DNA of 64,000 bases, from contig CM072894.1 of NCBI GenBank assembly GCA_037013685.1, forward strand, positions 10,232,841-10,296,840. Reading direction: 5' to 3'. This document shows, one piece after another, positions 13,840 to 26,400 of this stretch. The number at the start of each line of letters is the position of its first letter. Position 1 is the first letter of the stretch. The DNA is from Acridotheres tristis (lineage: Eukaryota > Chordata > Aves > Passeriformes > Sturnidae). Made by a program: the position numbers and the translations under genes. Below the pieces are notes generated by a model that worked only from the letters and a program-made list of their open reading frames with translations, did no database searches and was not told where the DNA came from.

Positions 13840-14240
13840 AAGCTGGAGCCTTATTTGACTAATTTCTCCTAGGCTGATAATCAAATACTAAATAGCCCTG
13901 GCTCTTGGAGCAAACATTTCCCCCTAAGGACAAACCTCTTTACTGAGCAATAGATCAGAAGTGAACTGGCACTCTGGAGTTCAAGGCAGACCCACTGTAA
14001 TTAATTCAGTTAAAGCAGAGCAATTTGGAGGTAGCAGAAGGATGGCAAATCCCACCCTGTTTCCTAATCTTCCCCAAAGGAACATATTTATTACAAACTC
14101 TTAAAATCACCTTTTGATAATGTTGAACAGTCTGCGAGGGGCCCATTAAGGCATACAAGGCAGACCCATTTTAGTGCTTAATACCACTTGAAGATTATCC
14201 ATTTTAAATGGCCTTGCAGAGCTTATCATAATTTTGTAAA
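13840..14240. other. candidate conserved noncoding element
   Basis: A long run of complex, non-repetitive sequence without open frames. It includes a TAATTAATT-type word near 13999-14008 and a stretch of balanced composition around 14100-14240. It looks like the sort of block that aligns across amniotes, but this is an impression from texture, not a demonstrated alignment. Confidence 0.22.
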
Positions 14241-16539
14241 CTATTAAAAAGTATTAAAAGGCACTACACATCTATCTGATGAGAAACCTGGGCTCCTCCA
14301 GCCTGTCTGACAGAACACACAGTTTCACAGTGACTGCCTGATGATGAATCCAGCTGTGGCAATCCAGATTCTGACTGGGACATAAACTTCCCCATTTCAC
14401 TGAGAAGTGAATTTTGTACTATAGGTATCTGGGTTAGTCTGCTCCTTAGGATGAATGCAGAGATCTCATTTTCTACATGAAGCACTGTCAACCAAAACCA
14501 AGACAGGTAACTCACAACTGCCCGTTCTTTTCAGGATACACAGTAACTGGCACTTAAGGTATATTGGCTTCCAAGAGTGGGGCTGAAACAGAGCTATGTT
14601 TCATTTGGTACTTTATAAAAACTCCCCAATGTAAATTGCTAGAAGAGGAGAAAACCAAGCCATTCAGTAGCTCTAGGACCAGGCAGTGGCTAACACTGGG
14701 TAGAGCTCTTCACACCCACTGGTGAAGGCAATGTGAGAATAATATTTTCCACGGAGACTCAAGAGTACAGAGTTTACCAGTCTCCCCACTCAAGAGTGGT
14801 GAATCTCTGCTCCTGAAAACTCACGGGATGCATCACAGCAGCTGCAGTTACTGTCTGCAGGACCATAGCAGTGTTTCTTGGTGCATTTCTTCAGGTGCAG
14901 CAGCTGCACATAGCTCCTAAACACAGGCTACTGCATCAGTAACCCATTCAGATGGGAAAAGGAGAGAAGGAAATTAGAGCAAAGTCCAGCCCTACCAAGC
15001 GTGCAGTGAAAGAAAGGTGGGTACACCAGATTGCCTGAGATGCCTTGGAATGAGGTGAGCCCCAGTGGGCTTATCCCCTCTAAGTGCTGTCTGAGGAGCA
15101 TGGGGGACCACGGAGGGAGAGAAAAGAGCTGGGTGGGTTGTTCAGCTTGTCAGACTTCCTGCTGTGACACTGAGCTTACTGAAGAAAAGTCAGCATGGAT
15201 GGGACCTGTTGACTTGTAAAACTGCAAGTGGATGATCTGTCCCCTCCTCATTCCCTTGTCTGTCTTCTCTAAGTGAATGGTTATCATATTTGCAGGGCTA
15301 AATGCTAAAGGAAAATAAATGTGAGCTGAAGAGAGAAGTGCATTACTGCATGTTTGCCTTTCAAAGTAAGGAAACTCAGGACAGTAGGCACAACAAAGCA
15401 AAAACTATACAAAGCAAGCGGGATGGCTTGAAAAAAATGGAGCACTAATTAACCTGGTTTGAGCCAGATAAGCAGGGCTTCTCACACAGCAGCACCCGCA
15501 CCACATCTAAAGCCTGACCTGCAACACCAGCCTGGGCTTGAGAGCACAGAGGCGTTCAAGCTGAAATCAAGCAGATTAGAATGTGAGAGGAGGCTGCCAA
15601 ACTGATTTTCACTGGGTATCTGAACCACAATTCAGTCTAGGTGACATTTTACATATTTTCACCATTGTTTTTGTTTAATTTGTGAAACTAATTACACAGC
15701 CAATTGAACAGTGTAAAGCAACTGCTGCAATAGTCACTATTACAGGGAGGTACAGTGCGGCTCAGCTTTCCCAGTTAGGATATCCAGGCACAGCCCTACA
15801 GTATCTGTGCCATTCATCACTGACACTGCCATCTGGCTTACCTGAATCCTCCCCAAGTACAGCTTGTGCTGAACAAACCTGACTTTTCTTTGGGTTCCTT
15901 TTGAAGAAAACAAGGCAATGAAGCACCCTGCGCTGCTGGTGATATGGACAATGTTAACTGGCATTAGCTGAAGCATGACAGGGGACAGCTAAGTGACAGA
16001 CGAGGCCAAATACACTGGGCATCTGGGTGGTCACTTTGATGCAGATAATTGATGGCTAACCCTGTTGAATTACACAGAGTAAACATGTAATATTAGACTC
16101 TTACAGGAGTGCTTTGCCCTCATGACACTTCAACTGAACTATCCTGACTTTTATGGCTGTGGCTGAAATCAAACCTGTTTCTCTTTGGTTTCACAGGAAC
16201 CACTCCTACCCCACAAAGTGGGGCTGAGCCAGCAGGGCCCAGTGTGCTGCCAGGACTGTGCTGGGACAAATTGGTGATGCAGGTGAGTTGCTGAGGTGGC
16301 GTATCAGTGTCAGAAGAGTAGGAGATAACTGTGCACACAAGCACACGGGGAGCTGGCGGCAGTGCTGCTGTGTTACCTATGATAAATAGCCTGTGTCACC
16401 ACAGTAGCTGGTCTCCAGATTGAAGCAGACTTTTGCGAATCAGCAGGGTCAGCATTTGAAAAGCATGTGAATATTGTGCACTTGTAAATATTTGAGCACA
16501 TCTGTTTAGCTCCCTCTCAAAAACCACTGGGAAAAACTA
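14241..16539. other. noncoding DNA, nothing specific
   Basis: Ordinary single-copy sequence. Short overlapping frames (14264-14515 minus, 15031-15219 plus, 15150-15401 minus, 15740-15976 minus) have no recognisable product. No repeats or RNA genes were noticed. Confidence 0.55.
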
Positions 16540-16760
16540 CTTCACATTGTGCCATGCGATGCTGTTACCCTGCTCTAATTGTCAAATCTGTTGAGTGTTT
16601 TTCTCATGCACACAAAAATTAAAAATTACTATCCTCATTCATGATTAATTCAGCTGCAGTGCTGCAATGTGTCACACTGCATTTTTTAAAGTATTAAATT
16701 CCACCTCATAATCAGAAGAGTTTTAATTAACTTTTTGCTAGTTTATATTTTTTTCCCCCC
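16540..16760. other. candidate conserved noncoding element
   Basis: AT-rich block containing CTAATTG, GATTAATTC and TTTAATTAAC words spread over about 200 bases, without open frames or simple repeats. Several homeodomain-type cores in a compact window suggest an enhancer-like element. Conservation is untested. Confidence 0.25.
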
Positions 16761-19155
16761 TCTTTCACATAGCTCCAGACAATCTCCAGAGCTGCCTCCC
16801 CTACAAACATCTCCTCAGATTATACCAAGAGAGTGACAGAGTGTTGAGCTGGCAATGTGAAAATTGTCTGCACCAACCCAAAACTATTTGCCTCTTCCAT
16901 TCCTCCCTGCTTGCAGACCTAAGGCCTGCTGGCTGGCTGTGCACAGCCAGGGCATGACAGAAATCTAACCCATGGCATTTCTTAGTTTCTTGGAAAGTGA
17001 ATCTATTACTTCTCTTCAGTCTAATTCTCCAAGCAGATACAAGACTGGTCTTTTACATTAGATCTCTAATGAAAGAGAGGACTCCAGAGGATATATATTC
17101 CTGCCTGTATGCCATTTTTCTATAAAAGCATCTACTATTTCCTCTGTACCTGGTACACTCCAGGATTGTTCACAGGTAGGAAGAGCCATGTTCCCTCTCT
17201 TCCCCAGGCTGGCCTGGATGAGAAAGAAGGAAACAGATTATTGAACCTCATAAATTTCAGAACAGAGCAAAAGGAAAAGAAGACAGCATGGAAAGAGGAC
17301 CCATAGGAGACTCAAGTCCTTCCCGCTTCATGAACCTCTCTGCATAGGTATGGGTTTTTACAACTGAAAGTGATTAAAAAGCCAACAGCCAAGTGGACTT
17401 GAACAAGTTTGGACCTTGATACAGGACTTTTCACCATGAGCAGAAAGCACAGAGAAAAGCATCAGGAGCTCCTCTCTCTGCCCCTATGGGACCCTGATGG
17501 AAAATTGCCTCAGCAACATGACCACATTGCCTCTGGATGGTTTTTCCTTGCAGGACCAGAACTTACTCAGCGGATTTCCTTAGGTTTTTCTGACCTTGGC
17601 AATATTACAAGGGATGCATTTTCACATGGCTGAATTGTTTCTGAACAATTCCTCCAACGTATTAGGCACAAACATGCTATCTGTCAGCACCAGGCATGTC
17701 TAATCTCCCCACCTGCTTTCTCCCCCAGCAGTTACATTTGGTATCTGTTGCATGGAAAATACAACTTTTTTTGTTGTTGTTTAGAAGCAAATTCCCACTG
17801 CAGGATGAGGGAGCAATTACTCTTTGGAGAAATAGGGGCTAGCTGGGTTAAATTGACTTTGCTTTCCCAAGAAAACTTCTTCCTGCATCCCTGATCTGTA
17901 TTTACTAGAATCATTATTCCCTTGAAGGCAGATGACCTCTTTAGGGTCCAAGAGCACTCAGAGCACACCCCTTCCATCACCCCAGTTGTGGGTGATACCT
18001 CTCCTAAGAGCTTGTCTATGTGGTAAACCAACAGCTGTGGTCCCAAGCCTTGGACACACCTTTAAGGCCAAAATGCCTCTTCTTTGACAGGGGTAAGGTC
18101 TCACAAGCAGGCGGAACAAGCAGGCACCTCCTGGCTGACAGGGACTGCTCAGGCACATGAGCATTCCCCCAGGGTATGGGCAGGTGGCCGTGCTGAAGGG
18201 AAGAGCTGTGAGCTCAGGGCAGGGCAGGAGTGCCCTCTGGACTTCTCCTGCGCTGGCTGAGCAGAGGGAGGTTTCCATGGAGCACACAGTGCGAAGGACT
18301 GCTCTGCCTCTCCTCCCTGCCCACATGAGGCCTCAGTGCCCTCATTAACCAGCACTGGTTTCAGGGTAGAACTGGCACCAGCGAGGGCTTGAATCCCTCC
18401 TCAAGGGCAAGGACTCTGAGAGGGTCCCTCCACTTGCGTCGGGATGGCCACACCACAAAATGCTATGCAAGGACGCTTGTCACAGTGTGCAGGAGCAGAG
18501 AGACAGAGGTTTGTAGTTTGGCAGAGCTAATTCTGCTTAATAAGGCATGGGACATTCCAGACAAGAAACAAGCAATATGAAAATGAAAAGCAAACAAAAG
18601 ACTCAGACATTTCATTATGGGACTATCTAACAGTGGTTTGCTGCATATTTGAATGCAGGAAGAGGGCAGCAGCCATTCACCAGCTCTGATCCAAAGGGAC
18701 ACAGAATACTCTGCAAGGGCAGGGATGACATTAATTTGCTGCTCACACTGACAATAACAATGTCCACAGCTTTTTTGCTTCTTTTTTTTTGTCTCTTTAA
18801 GGATCACATTGCTGTGGAAGTTCTCTGAGCCTCTGTAAAGAGCTGGAAATCCTGTCAGTACTTGAGAGGATAAAGTCTAGTCATATTTGCTACATGAGGC
18901 CAGAAGAAACACCTTCTAAAACATTTGCTTTTCAGTAAGAAAACAAGTAAAGACATTCCTGGCCTGGGGCATTTTAGGTGGGATTTCCTTAAAGCTTTTT
19001 TCCTAGCCCCTCCTGTCTGCTTCCTTCCAGCTCTGAACACACTTGTGCATCACACAGGTGGCAAACAATCATTCCCATGCCAGAGCAACATGAACCTTGT
19101 CTAGACAGGAACTGTTCCAAAGATGATGACTTCTTGCAAGCTGCTCTTTGCCTGG
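16761..19155. other. noncoding DNA, GC-richer toward 18.0-18.45 kb
   Basis: Single-copy sequence. The part at about 18020-18460 is GC-richer and so carries several overlapping open frames on both strands, none recognisable. An 18-base perfect palindrome is listed separately at 16933-16950. No transposon was seen before the CR1 copy at 19156. Confidence 0.5.
16933..16950. repeat. perfect 18-bp palindrome
   Basis: CTGGCTGTGCACAGCCAG reads the same on both strands, with TGCA at the centre. The symmetry stops immediately outside on both sides. It could form a small cruciform or be a dimeric protein site, or it could be chance. No function is claimed. Confidence 0.85.
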
Positions 19156-19262
19156 CATAGAATCATAGAATCATTAAGGTTGGAAAAGACCTCCAAGATC
19201 AACAAGTCCAATCTTTGAAGAAACACCACTATGCCAACTAGACCATGGCACTAACTGCCCTG
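19156..19262 (-). mobile_element. CR1 LINE 3' end, 5'-truncated
   Basis: Read on the minus strand this is the 3' terminal part of a chicken-repeat-1 (CR1) non-LTR retrotransposon. The plus strand begins with two copies of the 8-base tail unit (CATAGAAT), followed by the diagnostic AAGGTTGGAAAAGACCTC block, then AAGTCCAA and ATGCCAACTAGACCATGGCA. The copy is only about 107 bases long, so the reverse transcriptase region is absent; such 5' truncation is the rule for this family. The 3' end is at the left edge and the body runs rightward. Several differences from the family pattern as I remember it suggest an old inactive copy. The TTAAGG/GGAAAAGACC version points to a bird subfamily, but I cannot name it securely. 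Confidence 0.9.
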
Positions 19263-22200
19263 GAGTGAAATAAGCTGTACTCACCCAAGACGCTTTTATG
19301 TCATTATATTCTATTTGCTGTCACGACAATTGCATGCATACAATAGCTTTACCCCAGCTCTGCAGTGGTCAAACATTACTAGCCATTTGAGAAATAAACT
19401 CTTGTAATGACTAGGCTGTGGGCTATTAGGGCAAATATTACAATATCAATCCTGTCTCCCCTGGGGTTTAAGCAGTACAGAGTTCCAAGGGCTAAGACTG
19501 TGTTTATTTGCAGATAAAAAATATGAAGAGCCAGTGATCTGGAGTATGGCTGATACTTACAGGTGAGCACTGCAAGGCTGAGTAAGGGATTTGGACATTT
19601 TACCACTAAAATTAATCAAAGACACGTATTTCAGTCCCCTAGGCTGATTTGCAATTACACCTGTGGGTCTCAAGTGTACAGTGCATGTGTGTAACTGTCA
19701 GTTCTAGTTTATTTGGAATTGATTCAAGGTAAGATAAACCAGACAGAAATGCAGGCACTCGGGTATATTCTGAATTTGGCAAGGTGAAGAACAACACCTA
19801 CCTATCTGCCTGGAACCATTTGAAAGTGCTCATCAATCCAGGTTAGTCTCAAACAGAAAATTGTGTTAGCCTTTTTTGCTTGGAACTTAGAAACATGTAA
19901 AAGCAGTTTTAAAGGGACCCCTCTCTCCAAACAGTGCAATTTTTATTAATTCATCCTCAGCCATCCCTCTTCTGCTAGAGGCTGCCTGCCTCCAGCCCAG
20001 CAACCTCGTCTCATGCCATACACAGCTTTTTTGCCTTCCCACTGCCAAATTCTCATTAGCACTGCCCCAGAGGCACAACAGGACTGTTACCAGTCTCCCT
20101 GCTTGTGACTCTCAGCTCTACCATAAGCGTCAAAGGGGTTCTGTCTCACGGGCCACAGACAGTAGCTTTAAAAGAGGTTTGTTTTGTTTACTCAGTAGAA
20201 TTTCTAGGTATCACAAAGCTCTGTGCTTCCCCTGCTTCAGGATACAGAGATGCTTTGGCTACTCTTTGACCTCTAATGCATCTCTTTCCGTACAAGTGTT
20301 TTTTCTTAAGTAACCAGGACTGTAGAATATAGAGAATATAGAGCGAGAAAAAAAAATCATGCATGAAACTCCATTACACCTTAACAAACACCTTCAAAGA
20401 AAAGAGGACATAGAAAGAGACCATGCTCTGGATAAGGTTATGAAATATGGCCAACCACACAACAGAAAAAGGCTCTTCAAGAGTTTCCTGTCATTCAGCA
20501 TGATGGGCTATAATGGATACCTCTGGGGAGAAATCCCCAGAGCAAAATTAATTTGGAAGATTCTTTGGCTATGTAAAAGAAGAAAATTTAATTCCCCAGA
20601 AATAGCTAGGTAACCAAATATAAGTTAAATCATAGCTCCTTAGAATATTTTCCAGCTGATTTTTGGTCACAGAATGCCATCATTAAGATCTGAAAGTTAA
20701 TAAAACCTGTTTTCTCTGGATCTAGAAAGAGAAATTTGAAATTCTTTTTATCTTTTCTTTATTATATTTGTTCTTTCCCTTCTGCTGTCTCTGCACCTTG
20801 CTGTGGTGGGGTACTGGACAAAGGGTAACAAAGGAGAGGGTGGAGATGAAAAGGAGGAAGTATATTCAATAGGAAGCATGTGAAAACAAATAGAAAAGAG
20901 AGAACAGAACAACAAAAACTGAGATCTTTCAACTGCAATTATTTTCCCTAAATTTCAGTGAAACCATTCAGGAAAACAAAATATTACTCATTTTCTCTCC
21001 AGAGGCTTTTGAAATGGTTTCAACATTCTTTCCCAGCCTGGTTTTCTCCCGTCTCCAAGCCATTGTGATGAGTGGTGCCGGAGGAGCTGCTCTACCCGAG
21101 CAGAAGCTGGGGAACACGCCATCACACTGTCATAGGACACATTGCCCAGATTAAGAAATCACCAAGGCTAATCTGAATCCAGCAGGTCTTAGCAGGAATG
21201 CACTGGCCACCCTGTCACCTCATCTTTCTGCCTCTCAGAATCAATGGGAAGCATGATGTCATTTAGACAGCTGGTGACACAAACATCTGACAGACTGAAT
21301 GTTCAGAAAGAAAAACTCACATCCCGAGGAACTCCTGTGTCCAGGTCAGCCCACTGTAATGCATTCGCAGTACAAGCTTCCCTGTACACCTTGGCTGGTA
21401 GAGATGAGTCTGCTGGTTTAGCCCAGGGATGGATTCAGGGAGTTTTAGGACCTCCCCAGTACTCTGCCTGTGTCCAGGGCTTGGGCAGGTTCCCTTGCTG
21501 TTGGCCAGTGGGCACACACCAGCAAAGAGGGTGCTGGACTTCTAAAACCAGAAGGAAGAGCTGACTGATGGAGCCCTGCAAGCACCGATCTGAACAGCTT
21601 GTGAACCATTACTATCTAGAAGTGTCAAGAAAGATTAGAACAAACATGAAGCAAAGATGAAATAAACAGCTATTGTATGGGCAGAAATGGATTTTCAGTT
21701 TCCACAGTAAATAAAATAATGTGCTGTCTTAGTCAGTGCCCCTGTGATGATACAGTTTGCAGGATTTTTACTGGCAAGCTGCCATACTTACTTTCATTTA
21801 TCTGCCTCAAAGCACCATTTCAAAAAGTGCAAAAGCATGTTGTTGATAGAGTAGATTGTTTATAGCTGAATTGAGTATTTCAGAACAACACGCATTGTAA
21901 TAAAGTGGGGGAGGGTACAAGAAAGCCAGCACAGCTGCAGTTTCTTAAATCCTTTGTCAAAAATCAATGCCAGAAAGCTGAGATGTATTTGTTCTATCTC
22001 AGGAAAGGCAATGCACAGACCCCTCACAGCTCTGCTCCATGACAAGTGCTAACAAAGGCTAATGGCACCACCACTCTCCCAGCACCTTGCACCAACTGTG
22101 CTGGCAGCCCTGGATGGCTGAGAGAGGGACAGCACTGCTTTCCCAGCTCCTTAGTGACCAGTGGAGCCTGAGGACCCACCACCCCTGAGCACCACCACAG

Positions 22201-23269
22201 CTCTGCTCTTGCACGTAGACAGTGGGGAGCACATGGCACAGTAGCTCCTCCAGCAACTGAAAGACCTGGCAGGTGTGGGGAGAGAGAGACTGAGAGAAGG
22301 GTATGAAAAATAGCAATGCAAATAAAATCAAGATGTTTCAAGAGCAGAATGCAGTCCTCACCCAGTGGTGAGCAACCTGCTGCTGCTGCAGGTGGAAAGC
22401 CGTGGCTGCCCACTGCAAGTAGGAAGTGGTGTCTGAAGCAGAAAAGTGGCTTGTCCCAGTTTACCAGTCTCCCTCACACTGACAGAGTCTTCAAAAGGAC
22501 AGTAAGTCACACAGATTGGTTCTCCGTGTTGAAAAACAGCACGAAAAGCACATGCCTCTGGAGGTTTGCACTGCTAACAAGGGCTGGTTTCCTCAGCGCA
22601 AACAATAAAAGGCTGATGAGTGAGGACTTCAGTTCTCCTGAGACCATTGCATCTAAACAAACAACAGACTGAAAAATAAAACTAAAATTAAGGTGAAAAG
22701 AGAAGACGACTTTATGGAAGGATAACTGCAGCTGCTACCCAGACTTAGAAGAAATGGGGAAAAATATGAGGATTTCTTTCTCCAGCCCTGCTGGCTCCAG
22801 AAGGAGACATCTCCCATTCCCACCACACTGGGGCACAGCAACATTTCTGGCCAGTATTCCAGCAGCTTACCACAGATAACTGGCAGGGAATTGCCTTCAG
22901 CCTGGCAGCCAGAGGATACTGGACTACTGGTACTGGGAGATGCAGAGCCTTTGTTTCCTCCCTCACTCCCAGCTTCCCATGTCCCACAGCTCCATGCCAG
23001 TCAGTGCTGTGCAGGGTGGCCCTGCTGCTTGCTCCTGGCACCCTGGGGCCCAGGCTGGCCTGGGAAAATGCTGTGCTGGGGCATCTCCACTGCGTGGGTG
23101 ACTCTCACTTTGCCATGCCCCTCTTGGCTGGTCTAGCTTACACCAAAAGCTCTTGGCATGATCCCTATAAGCACAGCTCTCTCAGGCTCCACAGGCTTTT
23201 AGGAGATATTGAGGTCCTTCAGCTCCCTTTGTCAGCAGGAGCTCCTGGAGGCACTCAGCACCCCAAAGG
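19263..23269. other. noncoding DNA with GC-richer patches at 22.0-22.4 and 22.9-23.1 kb
   Basis: Single-copy sequence. Overlapping open frames cluster in the GC-richer parts (22024-22413 minus, 22745-23041 minus, 23004-23411 plus) and match nothing known. A short (GA)n stretch lies near 22278-22300. No exon, RNA gene or transposon was supported. Confidence 0.5.
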
Positions 23270-23480
23270 AATGCTTAATCCTTCACTGAATCAAGCCCTA
23301 TTAGCATATTTCCAGGCATTTACAGATGCCATATTTTCTACATTAATATTTAACCCACCAAGTCTTTCAAAGCCCATCTTTCCAAACCTCAAGTTCCCAG
23401 ATGCTTTTTAATGCCCTTCTCAATAGTGCAATAAAAGTCTGATATTTTATTACTCCCATGAATTATTATCCTAATTTGTA
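23270..23480. other. candidate conserved noncoding element
   Basis: AT-rich, complex sequence with TTAGCATA, ATTAATATTTAA and AATTATTATCCTAATTTG words. It carries part of one chance frame only. The texture resembles a conserved noncoding element; there is no direct evidence. Confidence 0.2.
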
Positions 23481-26400
23481 ATTTGCCAGACTTTTTTAAA
23501 CTTCAAAATCTGCATTGTATTTTCCCACACACACACAAAATGCTGTGTGCGACATATTTTTGACTAACAAGCTAAAGCCTAGTATCAAAATAGACACAAT
23601 GATTTTTTCAGAAAGGGCACACTATCTCTGTCCCAGTCAGCTAGGTTGTTTTATGACACCCCAAATAATATTTAAAGCTTTTCTTAAAACAGAAAGGATA
23701 ACCTAGAACTGTGCATGAAAGACTGGAAGCAGAAAGAAACAGTTATGTGTTCGCCTGATCTTTGATGTAATGTAAACTTCCAGGATGGTTTATAGGCACC
23801 ATTTTTATTTTATTTTTTTAAAGAAGTACGCACTTGGTTATCTGGAATGCAGATGTTGGGAAAATTCAGAAGCTCTGGAATGCTTGCAAGCTGTGCACCC
23901 TATGTAGTAGACGCCAAGATAATGGAGCAAAAGACACTCAAGATCTCATCCAGCATCTGCTGGAGTCAACAAGGCTCTTTTACTGACTGAACTGAGCTGC
24001 AGATAAAGACTCCAAGGAGGACCTTCTTGTCATTGAAACTGAGACATGACTGAATCTGGAACACCAAAAATGAGGTGGGTCAAATCAAAGAAAGCAGAGA
24101 CACTGAAAGGGAGAATGCAAAGCAAAGCATAGGACACTGAGAATTTCTAAACAGGGCAAGACTTCTAATGACATGAGGCTGATGATCTGCTTCTTTTGAT
24201 GCAGGCTTCCAAGAAAAGCAGGGCTCTGCTTGTATTGAGAATGATCTGTCAATGTGAGGATGGAAGCCTCCACTTGTTACTCAGTGAGAAGCGAATGTTT
24301 AATACTTACAACTTGCAAAAGTACCTTCCATTGGAATGTCAGTGGTAAATTCTGGAAAAGAAAAAGTGAAAGCTAATTGAAATAATTTTATTTTTTCTTT
24401 CAACAAACATATTAAAAATGAATGCAAAAAACTTAAGTGGAATCCACCTATGATGGCTCAGAACTGGCCACAGCTTAGTGCAGGGTGCTACATGGCAGGA
24501 AGCAAAAAAATATTTCTTTTCCGGGGTGGAAACATGGCATCACATTTCCCACAGGTATAGGCTATTTCATCCTGTAATGAACAGCTTGATTTTGGAGCAC
24601 TTGCAATATTTGAAGATTATCTAAACACTCAAATCCTGGAGCTCATAAAATAATCTGTTGTTGGACAAATCTGAGCCAGAGACGTGAGAGTGCCTTGGCT
24701 GGGGAACCTGGACTTGGGGACTATCTGAAAAAGTGCTGCACTTTCAGTATTGTTTTGTAAGGATCCTTTTTCACCATGGGAGAGATCTACCTTGTGTTGG
24801 ACCTTTCAAGGTCTATTTTCAGGTATATTGAATATTAAACTGCCCTCAGAGAGGACTGATTCCTAGTGGTGTAAATGGAATTCCACAGAGCATCAGTGCA
24901 GTTGGATGAGAAGGTTCTTCAAAGGAACAGAGGTCCTGTTCCACTAATACTGCTTACTCTGCTTTCTGCCCTTTCAACAACTCTCTGTGCAAGGCAACCT
25001 AAAATTCACAGTACAGCTGAGCTTCATAAAATGCAAGAAATGCTCCCTCTCCCATCATACTTATCTCCTGTTCCCTCATTCCCTTGGTTTCCCCTTGGGC
25101 TTTCAGTTGCTATGGGGGATCCTCTTGCAAAATTGTTTGTCTGCAAAACTTCAGAAGGGATGTAAAAGTAGATTTCAGAGTTAACAGGAGGAATCTGCTT
25201 CTTCCTAGAAATGCTCTGTGGAGCTCAAACCTCCTTTAGGAAGAACACATGATTTTTACATGTTTCTGGTCAGCTTCATACTCCACATAGGACCAGTACT
25301 AGTGTTTAGCCTTAAAAGGGAGCAACTTTGACCCTCTATGAACAGCCAGGGATTAGACCTGGCACAAACTTAAGCCTGGAAAATAGAGCCAGCTCACTGA
25401 AATGACTTTGCTCTGTTGAAGTCAGGATTTGTTTCAGGTACAACATCGAGTAATGACCTAATAGTAAAATACAATACATACACATAGAACTACTGTGCTA
25501 CAGCAACTGGAATCATTTTACCCAGTTAGAATTCTTTTTCTGTTTGCCTTTTTTTTTTCTTTTAAACTTTTCCTGCAATAACTTGTTGACTAGTTGAAGA
25601 AACTCTAGATACAAAGATAAGCCTGTTGTTGAAGTTTTGCTGAGTATGCACTTCGTGCCTTTAACTCCTCTTACAGTTGGTAAAGCAGACATTTTTTGCA
25701 TCTCATCCAGCCAAGAAGCAGCCACCTCTGATGAGAGAATTCCAGCTGTCTTTTGCATTATTCTTATGGGAGGTTTTTGGAGAACTTCTCCTCAAACCCA
25801 TGATTTTGCTTAAGGCTGAGGGAGCTCAGAAGTGCAAATTCCTTTCAGCATTCAGGGCCCCACAGTCAAGCTGTTAAAACAATACAGGAAAGATGCACAG
25901 CTACACTACAGGCTGAAACACAAGCATGCTCAGGGACAGAACTACCTCAAATTATCACATATCTTAAAACATCTTTCAAAGGTGTCAAGGCAGAAGTGTG
26001 AAAATCTTGGAGAAAAGTCAAATACATTCTCCTAAAGGCCACTGAGAAGGAATGCAGACCTGCTCATGTGTTTCTCAGCTCCAGTAACCATAGTGCTCAC
26101 CCCAGAAATCCTACCACCAGCGGACTTCTGTGGGACCCCGGCAGCTCTGTTTTCCAATTCCCCCTTGTGTCTCTTTCATCACCTCCCTGGGCTAATCCAA
26201 AAGCAGAAACCTGCCTATCTGCAGAGCCAAAAAAGCCTTTGTGAGCAAGCTCAGGGATGATATTCAGGAGTCCAGTTCAGCATCCAACAGCATGTGGGTG
26301 ATTGAGAGCCTCTGTGTGGCACTTACCCTTCTGCTTATTTCTCAGGGCTGCAACTTATTAACAGTATTATCTTTTCTGATGAAATATCATCATATGCAAA

